A program made the translations under genes and the position numbers. Below, piece by piece: positions 35,790-48,009 of a stretch of DNA of 64,000 nucleotides; the stretch's first letter is position 1, and each line of letters opens with the position of its first letter. The notes below the pieces were generated by a model. That model was not told the DNA's origin, did no database searches, and worked only from the letters and a program-made list of their open reading frames with translations. Location: the NCBI GenBank assembly GCA_950295325.1, contig OX485804.1:16988001-17052000 (forward strand), written 5' to 3'. The stretch comes from Polytrichum commune (Eukaryota > Streptophyta > Polytrichopsida > Polytrichales > Polytrichaceae).

Positions 35790-37417
35790 CACGACTTCAT
35801 TTTTTGTACTTTGGACTTGGACCCTAGTGTAAATTCTTTAAATCCGAAATTTTGCTCTTGACCCATAGAATCACTCTATTTTGGAGTTTCTTTGGCCTTG
35901 GACCCTGGTGGAAACCATCCTTAGCACATCAAACCAGGTCAAATACATCAAAAACAATATGTTTCTAATAGGCTTGTCTACCTCAAGCAAGTGATGGACA
36001 GATAACCAACGAGAGAAGAGTGGACAATGAGCTGTGGGAACAGTTTGTCATCCACCGACTCGAGTTGTTTATTGGACATAATTTTTATCAACTCATGAAC
36101 ATAATCTAACGGTTATATATGATATCTCATCACCATAGATAATTTTTTCTGTGACGAGTCATGATAAACCTTCTACTCTTGAATGAGCAATTGGTCATGG
36201 GAGTAAATATAGCACACTTCCTTGTCAATGACTCCATAATGTGCAATTTTTGCCCTTTAAGGTAATATGCAATTGTTATTTGTTTTTTTTCTTTCTTTCA
36301 TGAAACCCCTATATTTGATTAATGTGTGGTTGGATGAGGACCAAAGAACAAACTATCACGTGTTCAAAAGAGATTCGACCAGATGTTCAAACTTTAAAAA
36401 CCACTCCACTCTCAATTGTGAACACAATTGGGAGAACCTCAATATTCAATTAGGAAATCAACAAAACGTGCAATTCTGATAACCATAACTAAATTAAGGG
36501 AGGTTTGATGTTTGATGATGCTTCATGGTAGATTTGTTAATGCACCATGAGTTTTGTTGTGTAAATGTAATTGGTAAAAGTTGGAGAACGTGAAAAGCAC
36601 ACCGAATAACACCCATATACTTACCTTATTCGGTGCATAGTGGATTTGGTTTGACTTGGCCGGCACATGCCAAAGTGGATACTGCGAAAAGCAAATAAGT
36701 CAATGTCAACCTAGCTACGCCCCAATTCACATGGGGTCCCAAATTCCAAGTCCAAGTCCCAAGTCCCAAGTCCCACTCATATCAGCAATAACATGTCTTG
36801 AACATGGAGAACTCACTGCTAAGTTAGTTACAAATGAACTAGGTTGAGTTTGAGAAAGAACCGGTCCAAGTTCAAGACTTCGAAAAAAAATCGATCATTT
36901 TAGAGGAATCTATGGAACATATCTCCAATTAGAAAACCGAAAGATCATAACATGTAACCAATTGGACTTGGAAACACTACAATTTTGATTGATTGTGTCC
37001 AAAAATCTCCCCGGACATTCGTCAACAACTCCCGACATGGAGGAAAACAATATGTACGTTTGACAAATTTCATTTAATGTTCAACTTTGAATCCAAAGTG
37101 TCACATGACGTTCTCAAAAACAAAAATGAATGTCAATTGATATATCTACATTTTCTTCTACAACGCACCTCAATGTCACATGCCTAGTAGTATGTGTCAT
37201 TTCAATTTCTAATGTGTAATTCACATGGTATTTTCCTTCAAATTTGAAAATGTGCATGTCAATTGACATGCATTTCTTGTGTGTGCAAGTTTTTGCGTGT
37301 CCAAATGTCAAAAATACACGCTCGATGCAAAGCTTGAACCTCAAGAAACCATCAAAGTACACATTATATCCATTACAGTAAAAAAATGATTTTATTATAA
37401 AAACACTGTTGGCACTT
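35790..37417. repeat. Upstream part of duplicated block B, with an ~0.86 kb insertion
   Basis: 35790-35930 and 36369-36555 correspond to 11110-11240 and 11278-11460 beside copy A. From about 36556 to 37417 the sequence has no counterpart in A; homology resumes at GAGAGCTGGGTCTAGCTTTC. The inserted part is AT-rich with no coding motif, and neither inverted ends nor a convincing target duplication could be fixed. It places foreign DNA ~125 bp upstream of the copy B start codon. Confidence 0.6.
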
Positions 37418-37541
37418 ATCTCTGAGAGCTGGGTCTAGCTTTCTGGAGATTACAAATTCAGAATGATGTTCGTAGCACATCGTTGGAATTCAGATTGCAT
37501 TGCATGTGATCAGCGGAGCAACTAGGCGACATCGATCGGCA

Positions 37542-40500
37542 ATGGCGACACCTTCGGGAGCAGCAGTTCTGGTGGAGAAACTATCCTTGCAAGATGGACC
37601 GAAACCGCGGCAGAAGATATGTCGCGGTGTGGAGGAGATGATTGGCGGAACACCGATGGTGGAAGTGACAAACATCCTCAAAGCTGATGGTGCGGTGGCA
37701 AGAGTGGTGGCCAAGATGGAGTGTCTCCAACCCGGCGGATCGGTTAAAGACCGCATCGTACTCCCGTGAGATTTTGCATCGCCAGAACCCCTACCAGTCT
37801 CTTCTTCGTCCATTATGATGCGATTTGTGCAATTACTGTACTGCGACTGTCATGATTCCTTCCCTCCATGCTTTGTACATTTCTTATCATATTAGGCTGA
37901 AAATCTCACCAATTGCAGCATGTTACTAGTTGCCAAAGACCACATCGTACTCCCGGGAGGTGCATCATTGTAACCCTCGTGTCTTCTTTAATTTGTCCGC
38001 TTTGCAATTTGTGCAAATTTTGGACACTGCGATTGTGGCCGTTCCCTTGGTGTTTCTTACATTCCTGCTCTCTTTAGACTGAAAGTTCACCAATTGCAGC
38101 ATGTTAGTAGATGTAAAATACTACATCGCACTCCCTGGAGACGCATTGTTCAAATTCTCGTGTCTCCTTCGTCTATTTTGGCTTTGGTCAGATTTGTAGG
38201 ACTTGCGATTGTGGCCATTCCCTCAGTGTTTCTTAGCTTCCTGTGCTCTTTAGACTGAAAGCTTCATCCATCCAATGCAGCATGTGACTAGATGTCAAAG
38301 ACTCAAAGACGCATCGTACTCCCGTGAGAGATGTGGCATCACAAAATCTCATGACTATTTCGTCCATTTTGTGATTTGTAGCCATTCCCTCCGCGCTTCT
38401 TGCATTCCTGCTCTCTTTAGACTGAAAGTTTCACCAAATGCAGCATGTTACTAGATGTTGAATACCACATCGTATTACCCTGAGATGCATCGTTGCGATT
38501 TCTCGTGTCCTCTTCGTCCGCTTTGCAATTTGTGCAATTTTTCGACACTGCGATACGTTTCTTACATTTGTCTTCCCTTTAGGAAAGCTCACCAAATGCA
38601 GCATATTATTAGATATCAAAGATTGCATAGTACTCGCGTGAGATGTTGCATCCCAAACCCTCGTGTCTTCTTCGTTGATTTCTCAATTTGTGCAGATTTT
38701 TGACACTGCGATTGTCGCAATTCTCTCGGTGTTTCTTGCATCTCTGCTATTTAGCCTGAAAGCCTCGTCCATCTAATGCAGCATGTTATAAGATGTCAAA
38801 GACCGCATCGTACTCCTGTGAGATGTGGCATCACAAGCCCTCGCGTCTTGTTCGTCCAGTATGTGATTTGTGCAATTTCTAAACTGCGATTGTCGCAATT
38901 TCCCTCGATTCCTGCATTCCTTCTCTCTTTAGATTAAAACCTCACTAGATGCAGCATGACAGTAATTGTCAAAGGCCGCATTGTACTCCCGTGAGATGCA
39001 TCAGAAAACCTCGTCTTCTTTGTCCATTATGCGATTTGTGCAATTTTTGCAACTCAATTGTCGTAATTCCCTCGGCATTTCTTAAATTCCTCCTCTCTTT
39101 AAACTGAAAAAGGTCACAAAATGAAGCATCGCACTCCCGTGAGATGCATCATTACAATCTCTCGTGTCGTCTTCGTTTATTATGCGATTTGTGCAATTTT
39201 TGGACACTGCAATTGTAGCAATTCCCTTGACATTTCTTACATTCCTGCTCTCTTTACACTGAAAAAGTTGACCAAATGCAGCATGTTACTAGATGCCGAA
39301 GAAAAGGGGCTCATAACCCCGGGGAAGTCAGTGCTGATTGAACCGACGAGTGGGAATACGGGTGTGGCACTCGCCATGGTGGCCAGACGGAGAGGATACC
39401 GATGCATCCTCGTGATGCCGGAGTCTTTCTCCTTGGAACGCCGAATTCTCTTGCGTGCTTTAGGTGCTGAAGTTATTATAACAGGTTAGTTTTCGGTGTT
39501 TGAGCATTCTTCCTTACATATCGAACCATCACTTAACTCACTCAAGAGCCTTTCCTGTACTGAAGGGCCAGCCACACAAAGCTTGAGCTCAGCTTGAGCT
39601 TGCAAATGTGATGGGCCAAGTTGAAAGCATTTGGACCCTAACATGTGCCTAAATATGTGGAGCTTCGTTCCTTCTTATTTTGGATTTTGGATTTTGAATC
39701 GATTCCCAAGATCAAGCCGGAACTTGAACTTGTAGTCATCGGACTTGACTTGACTACAAGCTCAAGTTCGGGCTTAAACTTGAAAATCAATTTAAGAAAC
39801 AGCGCGGAACGACCTTGAGACAAAGCTCTATCGTCTTTGACACATGTAAGGGCCCAAATTCTTTTACCTTGACCTACCGAATTTGCAAGCTTGATGGAGC
39901 AGTGTTTTCCAATTCAAGTTAGCCGAGTTGAAGGATTTTCCAACTTTTGTTTTTGACGATTGTGTGATTCGTTCTGCATTGGAAGAGCAGAGGGAAAGAA
40001 AGGAATCCCCGAGGTGTTCAGAGTGTTGGACGAGTTGCTAAAAAACACGCCGAATTCCCACATGCTCGCCCAGTTTCAAAATCCGGAAAACCCTAATGCT
40101 CATTTCCGCACTACTGGTGAGTCACATGTCCAAACACTGGTTCCTAAAGCATTCATATCTTCAACTTGATATTGAAGATGAGACAATGATGCGAATATAA
40201 ATTCCTTCTCGCAGGACCGGAAATATGGGAGGCGACTTCGGGGGAAGTCGACATCTTAGTGGCCGGCATTGGGACTGGAGGGACCGTCACCGGTACAGGC
40301 CGGTACCTGAAGAGCAGGAATGCCAATGTGCAAGTCGTTGGGGTTGAGCCTGCTGAAAGTGCAATTCTGTCAGGTTTTGCTAAATTCTCCAAAACTTTCA
40401 CAAATTCATGGTCGCATGAAATCTCTACATGGTAGGGGGTGCCAATGTGAGATAGGGTTGTTTCTAAAAATGGTGGCACTAGAATCAGAGAGAAAAAGAA

Positions 40501-42235
40501 TCTTCTACTTATCGTCGGTTGTTTTGATCATGTGAACCACGAGGAGGAAGCTCCACTTGCAGGTGAACCTGAACTGCTCATGTGGATAATTGTCTGGAAC
40601 GAGTAGGGAAAATGATGACTCGCAACTAGGTTAGAATTGGCAACAGTTAGATGCTTAGAAATGGAAGGCGATTGTGTGCATGCATATAAGAGAGAAATCT
40701 TCTTCAAGAGGACTTCTCCTTTGCACTAAGGTATAAGTGCTCATTGTGGACACTTTGAGCACTACTCCCTTACATAACCAAGACAAATTATCCAATGTTT
40801 TGTGTGGATTACCAATTATGTTATGAGCACAACAACATTACGATCACATGAATCAGACCATACCTTATTTTTATAGAGATGTTCAAGTCACAGACCTTAT
40901 TTGACCCTTCCTAGCTACATAGGCCCCCCAAAAAATGGACAGTGTTTGTTGACATTTTGTCTCCTTCAACCAATGAGCTGTGTAATTAGTCCTTAAAATA
41001 ACACAATTAATGTTTAAGTTTAAGTACGTAGTTCCCCACTTTGGGGCGGAAATAGGTGTCAGAATTGGGGCCACTGATGGAATTGAGCGCTTCTACCTTA
41101 GTGCAATCACAAGTTTTCACTTGAGCCATGTCACTGAGGAGTACTTGACTTTTGTCAGGACGTGGATGCCTTGGCTTTTTCTTTTTCTTTTCGCTATATC
41201 TTTTTGGCATGGGAGAGGGCAATGTGAATTCTCTGGTTCCATTCTATAGCTTCTTGTGGTTCATTGTTCTTCATTCCATGGCTACTAATCATCATCACAT
41301 GGGTGCTTGTGTAGGAGGCAAGCCAGGAAAACATAGCATACAAGGCATAGGCTCTGGATTTATTCCTGAAGCTTTAGATGTGAAGATACTGGATAGGGTG
41401 ATCACGGTGCACAGTGATGAGGCAATGGAGATGTCAAGACGACTGCAGACCGAAGATGGCCTCCTTGTTGGCATCTCATCTGGCGCCGCATTTGCTGCTG
41501 CCCTCAAGGTATGGCTAATGCTTTTTTCTGAGTACTACACCTCTCCAAACCCATCTCTGATTAGAAGGAATCTGCTTCAAGAATCAGATTCTGCATCTCA
41601 GTTGCTTGAACTCAAAAGATAGAAACAGTGAACCTCTTTCTTTCAACCTAACCCTGAAGATAAAATTTGAGCTCATGGTGTTTCTGTGAGTACTACACCT
41701 CTCCAAATTCATCTATGATTAGAATTTGCTTCAACGAATCAGTATCTGTATCTGAGTTGCTCTCAGTCAGAAAATGGTGCAATCAAGGTGAGATGTTACA
41801 TACAGCCAACCTCTTTCTTCCAGCCTAATATTCCTGTTCAAAAGAAATACATTGAATTCTCCTTGAAAAACAGCTTGACTCTTTGTAAACGCATGGTAGA
41901 AGTATGTCGAGAACGTTTAAGTTCCACATCATTAGATTTTGCAGGTCTTGTGGATTTCTTACTCCTCAGAACAAGCAGGTTGAGCTTCGTACTGCATAGT
42001 TTTAAGTAGCACCAAATTTTCTGACCATGGGAATTGCATTTCATGTCCTTCATGTGCTGTCTACTTGCAACTAAGAGTTTTTCCTGACTGGCTATTTGGA
42101 CAGATGGCAAAGGAGCCAGCAAATGCAGGTAAACTCATCGTGGTGGTGTTTCCAAGCGCAGCAGAGCGTTATCTCAGTACAGCTCTTTTTGATTCTCTGA
42201 AAAAGGAATGCGAGACCATGAGTACCTACCAATAA
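37542..42235 (+). CDS. Cysteine synthase (O-acetylserine (thiol)lyase) family, copy B
   Basis: Same structure as copy A: coding exons 37542-37765, 39282-39484, 39991-40116, 40215-40373, 41315-41508 and 42104-42235, joining in frame to 345 aa. Exon lengths are identical to A except exon 1, which is 3 nt shorter (one Leu fewer). By my reading the proteins differ at 17 aligned residues. None falls in the PLP-lysine motif (K69), PTSGNTG, GTGGT or SSGAA. Differences cluster in exons 3 and 5, where B is often nearer the plant consensus (GIGSGF, VGISSG, KNTPN). Exon 5 uses a TGTAG acceptor where A has TGCAG. An in-frame ATG 42 nt upstream (37500) exists only in B; the conserved start is preferred. 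Both copies look functional from sequence alone. Confidence 0.88.
37766..39281 (+). repeat. Intron 1 of copy B: eight tandem micro-exon-like cassettes
   Basis: Same array as in copy A but longer. Cassettes: 37919-37954 (donor lost), 38100-38135 (open, donor lost), 38281-38323 (43 nt, frame-shifting, donor intact), 38444-38479 (open, donor CT), 38602-38637 (36 nt, open, both sites intact), 38782-38817 (in-frame TAA, donor intact), 38955-38990 (36 nt, open, both sites intact) and 39127-39138 (12 nt remnant). The fourth to sixth are absent from copy A. There, sequence like the start of the third cassette is followed by spacer like that after the sixth, as expected from unequal recombination within the array. 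Confidence 0.85.
39571..39896. repeat. Foldback element in intron 2 of copy B
   Basis: Counterpart of the element at 13115-13449. The central inverted halves remain (CTTGTAGTCATCGGACTTGA against TGACTACAAGCTCAAGTTCG), but the outer right arm is partly deleted near 39890. Confidence 0.7.
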
Positions 42236-43117
42236 AACTAGGTGACTCGGCATGAAACATCCACAAACCACACATATAACCAGGTGATGAAAATACAGAT
42301 GTATACATAATATATATAAAACACTAGCTGTTGATAACTGTAATGGTTGTTACTGCAAGGCCAAGAGGCTCTTGTAGAACTACGTTAATGACTAGCTCCT
42401 GAGTTATAGTGGTGATCCAAGCCCCAAATTGGTGCAATTGATGAAGATATCACAATTGTATCGTAGACCTAGGCTGTGAGGTCATGTCTAAAATGTGGAT
42501 ACAAATTATCAGGGTTTGTAAAAAACATTCCACTCTTGAAATTTCTGTCACCTCTTACAACCAGATGAAAATGCACATTTTTCATGAACATAATTTACAC
42601 TTCCATGCATCTCCTGCAAAAAGCAAACAGCTAATATTTTGCTTCACTCACTACTGTACGTGCCTCTGAGGTGGAACATTTTGGTTGGATCGCATGAAAT
42701 TCAGTACTTCCAGTAAACATCATATACTAATAGCTTACGAGAATCAAAATTCCAGGCTCTGGTCAAATACCATACTAATTGTTGAGTCTCATCTACATTA
42801 TCCCGACTTCTTGAGGTCATTTTGTCTGGACCAGGTATACATAATTTCTCAAATGCCTCCAATTGCGTGTGCTTGTTCAACATATAAGGTAATCTTCTGA
42901 GAAACACTCAATTTTCATGTTCACCAACTAGGACTTCTGTGTGATAGGTTATACCATAGATAGATTTCAACGTTTTCTATCTCTGGTGCAGAATGATGAT
43001 GTGGGCCACAAGCATTCACCAGCGGTCGGGAATTGCAGACAAAAATATCTGAAACAAACAGGAGCAGCATCTCTGCTTCAGCACACATCCACATGAATAT
43101 TGTGCCGCCCCAAAATA
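42236..43117 (+). other. 3' flank of copy B, conserved with copy A
   Basis: Aligns along its whole length with 16388-17268. It probably contains the 3' UTR. No independent gene is supported. Confidence 0.5.
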
Positions 43118-43323
43118 CTACACTGTTTATGGTATATAGTGTCACTTACTCTTTGGAATTAGGCAATGCAATAACTTGGTATTTAGAGTCAATTTTTTCC
43201 TTTCAAAAGTTGAATAGGTTGTTCAGACATTATAGAACATAAAAGGCTTTGCTTGGTAAAATATGGAATTCTCACTGTGTAAATTTGAATAGTAAGTGAC
43301 ACTGAATACCATAACCCATGTAG
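43118..43323. mobile_element. CTACACT-type foldback MITE downstream of copy B
   Basis: Counterpart of 17269-17491, with the same left end CTACACTGTTTATGGTATAT and a slightly diverged right end; some of the middle has been lost. Confidence 0.7.
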
Positions 43324-43399
43324 TACACATCTTTTATGACTACTAAGCTTAGATGGCCCTGCACTCGTTTACAATCGTGAGTAACTCATTACGTTCGAC

Positions 43400-43835
43400 A
43401 TTGGGATCCTTAAGATGATAGTTTTGCGTGTAGTATGCATGGGGAAGATATTATTGAGCATATTGATGCCAAGTGTCGTTGGTGTACACTTTTAGCCAAC
43501 TTGTAGACCATTGTGTAAAACAAGTATACACCTCATAAAATTATTGAGCATACCCATGGCAAAATGTAAGAAAGCACAGTTGAACATCAACTGTCATGAG
43601 GTGAGAAGTTGGTGATCATTATTATAACCTAGATTACGTCTCAAAATAGAGTAAGTGACATTATTACGCATGTGATACTAAATACCATAAACAAATGTAC
43701 ACCTTTTACACCTAATTTTGTGGTTTACCATTTGGAATTACTTGTTGCCATAGCTTTATATCGATGATATCAATCTTTGACCTAGATAACACAAATAAAT
43801 AGGTATATGCACATCAAGGAACATAAAATAACTTT
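43400..43835. repeat. Right end of duplicated block B
   Basis: Matches 19180-19705 and ends at AAGGAACATAA. Here it follows the MITE flank almost directly, which shows that the 1.6 kb with the SINE and PIF-like MITE is extra in A. 43836-44200 holds no recognised feature. Confidence 0.7.
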
Positions 43836-44204
43836 CTTGACAACAAAGTTAAAGCAACATTGTAACAAACCTCCCACATGTTTGCCACCAACTTTCATAA
43901 TAACAAATATCAATCAATATGACGAGTTGAGGAACTCAATTTATTTTCTTTGTAACATTTAATTACAATAATAGACCAATTAGATCTTGGTCTAAGCTCA
44001 ACCACCCAACCATAGGAGAGAAGGAAAAAGGATCTTCTCTCCTCCCCCGAGCTTCCTCTTATGTCAAAGGCACTACTTTTACTTTCTATTTCCAAATATA
44101 GTAGAAGTATTCTATTCATAGCTCTATCTTTTAGTTCTACTATCAATCTTCTCTCTTTTGTTCTTCTAGAACCTTCTTCCATCTCTTAATTCAATCACAT
44201 TCTT

Positions 44205-44570
44205 CCAACTGGAATTGCCTAATCCAACTTCATTCATCATCCATTATTCTAGTTGGAACTAGTTAATTCCAACTTCATTCATCCATCCATTCTCCTAGTT
44301 GGAATTGTCTAATTCCAACTTGATTCATCTATCTATTGAGAGTTGTCTAGCTCCAATGAATAGGATCCAACTTTCACTTTCTAAATTTGGAGTGGCCTAC
44401 CTCCAATGCAACTCATCCAGAGTTGTCTAACTATCGTGCACATGTTCTCAATATGGAATGGTCTAATCCTAGTGCACTAAATATGGAGTTGTTTAACTCC
44501 AGTGCACATATTATCAATTTGGAGTTGTCTAACTCCAGTCCATCCATCTTCAACTTGGAGTTGATCCCAT
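44205..44570. repeat. Tandem array of ~10 small palindromes
   Basis: About every 30-50 bp there is a short palindrome such as GTTGGAATTGTCTAATTCCA (44298), TGGAGTTGTTTAACTCCA (44484) or TGGAGTTGTCTAACTCCA (44520), often followed by GTGCACAT or CATTCATCC. Others lie near 44209, 44252, 44337, 44388, 44418, 44453 and 44556 in diverged form. A plus-strand open frame across the right part encodes only repeats like NMEL.NSSAH and is probably a by-product. Confidence 0.65.
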
Positions 44571-44809
44571 CATCCTTTACTTACACACTGGCACATGTGG
44601 TTAGAATATTCAATCACCCATCAATATTCATAATTACATTACAAACATGTAACTCAAATGATAAACCACATATGTGTAGTAGGTGTAAAAGATGTGGCCG
44701 GAAGCCTACGCAACATGGTGACCAACAATTACATACAAACCTATTCAACTACTAATCCACCTACCTACTTGTGCATCGTTTATGGTATTTAATGTCATTG
44801 GCCCAATGG

Positions 44810-44834
44810 TGTTGCATATATATATATATATATG
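44810..44834. repeat. (TA)n microsatellite
   Basis: Short TA run, next to a diverged phrase (GTTTATGGTATTTAATGTCA) like a CTACACT-type MITE end. Confidence 0.8.
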
Positions 44835-44989
44835 TTACATCTATTCAAGTCTATGTATATCCTACATTAAATGTTAGGATATTTCCAATTAGTATCACAA
44901 CATATTCATGTAAAACCGAACGAAGAAATTGCATTGAGCTCAGTTGTACGAGTGGACTGCTAGCAAATATATAAATCATGGTTGTTATT

Positions 44990-47900
44990 ATAAAAATTAA
45001 TAATTATTTGAATCACTTTTTTTGAACTAAAATATCTAACTAAACTATTTAATTATTTTAAATATAAAATTATGATGTTTTATACTAAGGTAGTTATTTC
45101 ATAACTTAAACAAAATATTATAATAGTTTGCGTTGAGAATAAACATGGAAAGGGGTCCTAGTTGCGGTGGACCAACCTTCGATTTCCACATCATTCCTTA
45201 CTTCATGCATTGTTTATCACTTCTTACACTATATATCAAATTGAGAGAAAATCATTAGCCCAACCATGAAAGAAGGCAAGAGCATGCAACCAAAGAGACT
45301 CTTTGTTCATGTCTACTTTTTGAAGATGAGAAATAGTATGACATGTATGTAAATAGACGTTACATCTCTAGAGTCGTAATCAACTTAGTATTATAAGTTG
45401 CAAATAGTGTATGTGGCACGCATTTCATTTCAAAACCATCACGATCATCCCTCCTAGATGTTCAAACCAACGCTAGATTGGTATTGTCTTTTTGTTTCAT
45501 ACCATTCAAGTGTATAGATTGAGAATCTCACATTTTTTGATACTAGTAGGATATGAATAACTCATGGTATTTTTGTTTTTAATATCATTCGTGTCTATAT
45601 ACCATGCAAGAAACTTCATACCTAGGTAAAATCGCCCTAGTATCAATATGATTTCGAATGGTATTGACCCAATCAGTAACCTAGGTAATCAAAATTCTCT
45701 CACCTTGAGATATCCACTGAATACGATATTTGATGGGGAATACAAATTTGATACTCACGAATAGGTTTTTTTAAACCTGATATTGGTGTTGATTATTGAT
45801 ACCATGTATTCACCAAAATGTCAGTCTAAGATTGTTTAGACCTTGGAGTTGGTAACATGTGCATATATGGTAGATGATGTTAAAATCAACACCCACCCAC
45901 CCAAAATCAATCCCTAAAATCTTGCACACTAAGTACATGTTGATTAGAGGATGCCCACCACCTTAACATCATATTTTAAATGTTGGGTTTGGGTCATCTA
46001 CCAACATAACTTAGAACCCTTAGAACTTTTGCATACGCAATTCAACTAAGACATATTTTGGTGTGTTGAAACCCCCTTTCAATTGCTAACGTCTAAAACA
46101 TCTAAACCTCTCTCAAAAAAATGACAGTATTGAACTCATCACTTCAAGTTACGGTTTTGCCACCATCTACCTTAAGTTTGTAACTTCACACATGGGCAAT
46201 GGCCACGTGTAGGATCCAAAAATGAAGCAAGTATGGCACAAGAAACCATTGTGGATCTAGACCTAAGAGCCAGTTTTGACCACTATGAAGAAGTGCACTG
46301 GTCAAGAATTGTAGGGGAACGGAGCAATATGACTAGCTACAAAATGAGTTCTTCACCTACTGAGGTTTACACTACAACCAAAACTTCTCCGGCGGAAAAC
46401 TTCAAGCATGGATGAAAAAATGACATGCATATCAACATGGCAAATGTTTTTTGCTAGGGGAGTTCTCTAGAGGTCAAGTTTCTCAGGCAACCTCAATACC
46501 TCCAACAAGAAACTTGGCCTTCAAAAACCTCCAACTTGAGACATTTTTATTGTCTCCATCTTGTCCTCCACACCAACTGTTACCCTCAAATTACCTTATT
46601 TTAGACTGAAATTCTTGACCAACATGTGCATTTTTTTTCTCTGTGATCTAAAACGGCCCTAAGCTAGTGAATGGAGGGGGTTAGGTTAAGGAGAAAGGGG
46701 GGGGGGGGGGTTACCCCATCATTGGTTCCACGTGTCTTTTGGCTTCCCGGACTATAAAATCAATTTCAATTCATTGGATGGTAGGGCCACGCGAGTGGCC
46801 AACCTATCGCAAAGCCTCAATGAGCTTAACTTAGGTCACGTTTGTAGCTCCATCACACTTTTTATCTCTTGGCATGGGCTTGTCCATCGATACACAAGTG
46901 GACATATCTACAAATCACGCTCTATATATGGACACCAAGCCATTCTTGGTTCCCGGGCCTCTTTTTTGGGCAATACGGTTTGACCACTTTCACATACAAT
47001 AAAGCAAAGCAAGGATTCCAAAGTGCTTTACACAATCTCATCACAAGCACCACATCACCCCATGTTTCGATCGGTGTTTATTTTGGGCCCCTCATGATGT
47101 TCTCATCATGAGAGGAGAGAAAATGGCAACATGTTGAATTGTATGGTAGAACCCTCCAATTAGAATATGTGATGATTATTTATGATAATGTTGGAGGAAT
47201 TATATTTTTTTCTCATTTAATTTTCATCAAATTAGTGCATGGATTTAACATCAAAATGGAGTGCAAAAAATCTATCATTGCATCGAGGTGATCACTCAAA
47301 AGGGGCTAAATAATCATATATCTTCCATGAGATTTGTATATAATGAAATTGTACCAATGGATTCGCCCATAGAATTAAGGTAACCACAAATTCCAATCTT
47401 CAAGAAAATGTTATGCTTATACTTATACATGAGTTGTAAGTGGGCCTCATTCAGTTACTTATCTTGATCACACACATTATATTCGAGTGTTGTGTGTGGT
47501 CATAGCATTGTTCAGCCATTTGGATTGGTTCCTTGACCCCATAATATGTCAATTACGTTTTGTGGGGCCATGAGCAAAGTAAGAATATTTGTTTACTATT
47601 CATAATTTAGGTTAACACTTGAAATTTTGGGTGGAGTTATACTCCCGGCAACATTCACAAGGATCATTGTTCATTATGGTATTATACACTAAAAATGCTA
47701 TTCATAGCAACACTATCACTGAAAATACTTACATTATCCACAATATTTATACCATTCAAACCGGCATTATTCATTGTTCGTATTGGCATCAATTTCTTCT
47801 TATTTTCTAAGCTTCTTCCCATGAATGTAAGATAATGAAGGCCCATGTAAGATGCTAAATGTGAAATGAAACACAACCATGTATCTGAATATTGTTATGT

Positions 47901-47999
47901 TATGTTAGGTTTGGATATAAGACAAACACAAAAAAATGTTTTTGTTTAAAATAAATAAAACTGGATTACGTGCTCAAACATGCAAATTATTCTAGATGC
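44990..47999. other. Gene-free stretch with a poly-G tract
   Basis: AT-rich and mixed sequence with only short open frames. A run of 14 G occurs at 46697-46710. The frames at 46233 and 46732 have no recognisable motif and lie in low-complexity surroundings. Confidence 0.45.
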
Positions 48000-48009
48000 A
48001 CTAATCAAC

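Noticed and set aside
37490..37813. 107-codon minus-strand open frame over exon 1 of cysteine synthase B (and its equivalent at 11547-11774)
   Set aside because: It lies antisense to a well-supported exon, mirrors its codon structure, and has no motif of its own.
41152..41622. 156-codon plus-strand frame starting in intron 4 of copy B
   Set aside because: It is the exon 5 frame extended into both flanking introns; splice sites and homology fix the exon at 41315-41508.
44387..44755. 122-codon frame with repeated NMEL/NSS text
   Set aside because: The repeats follow from the DNA palindrome array; no domain, and the rest of the array is not open in this frame.
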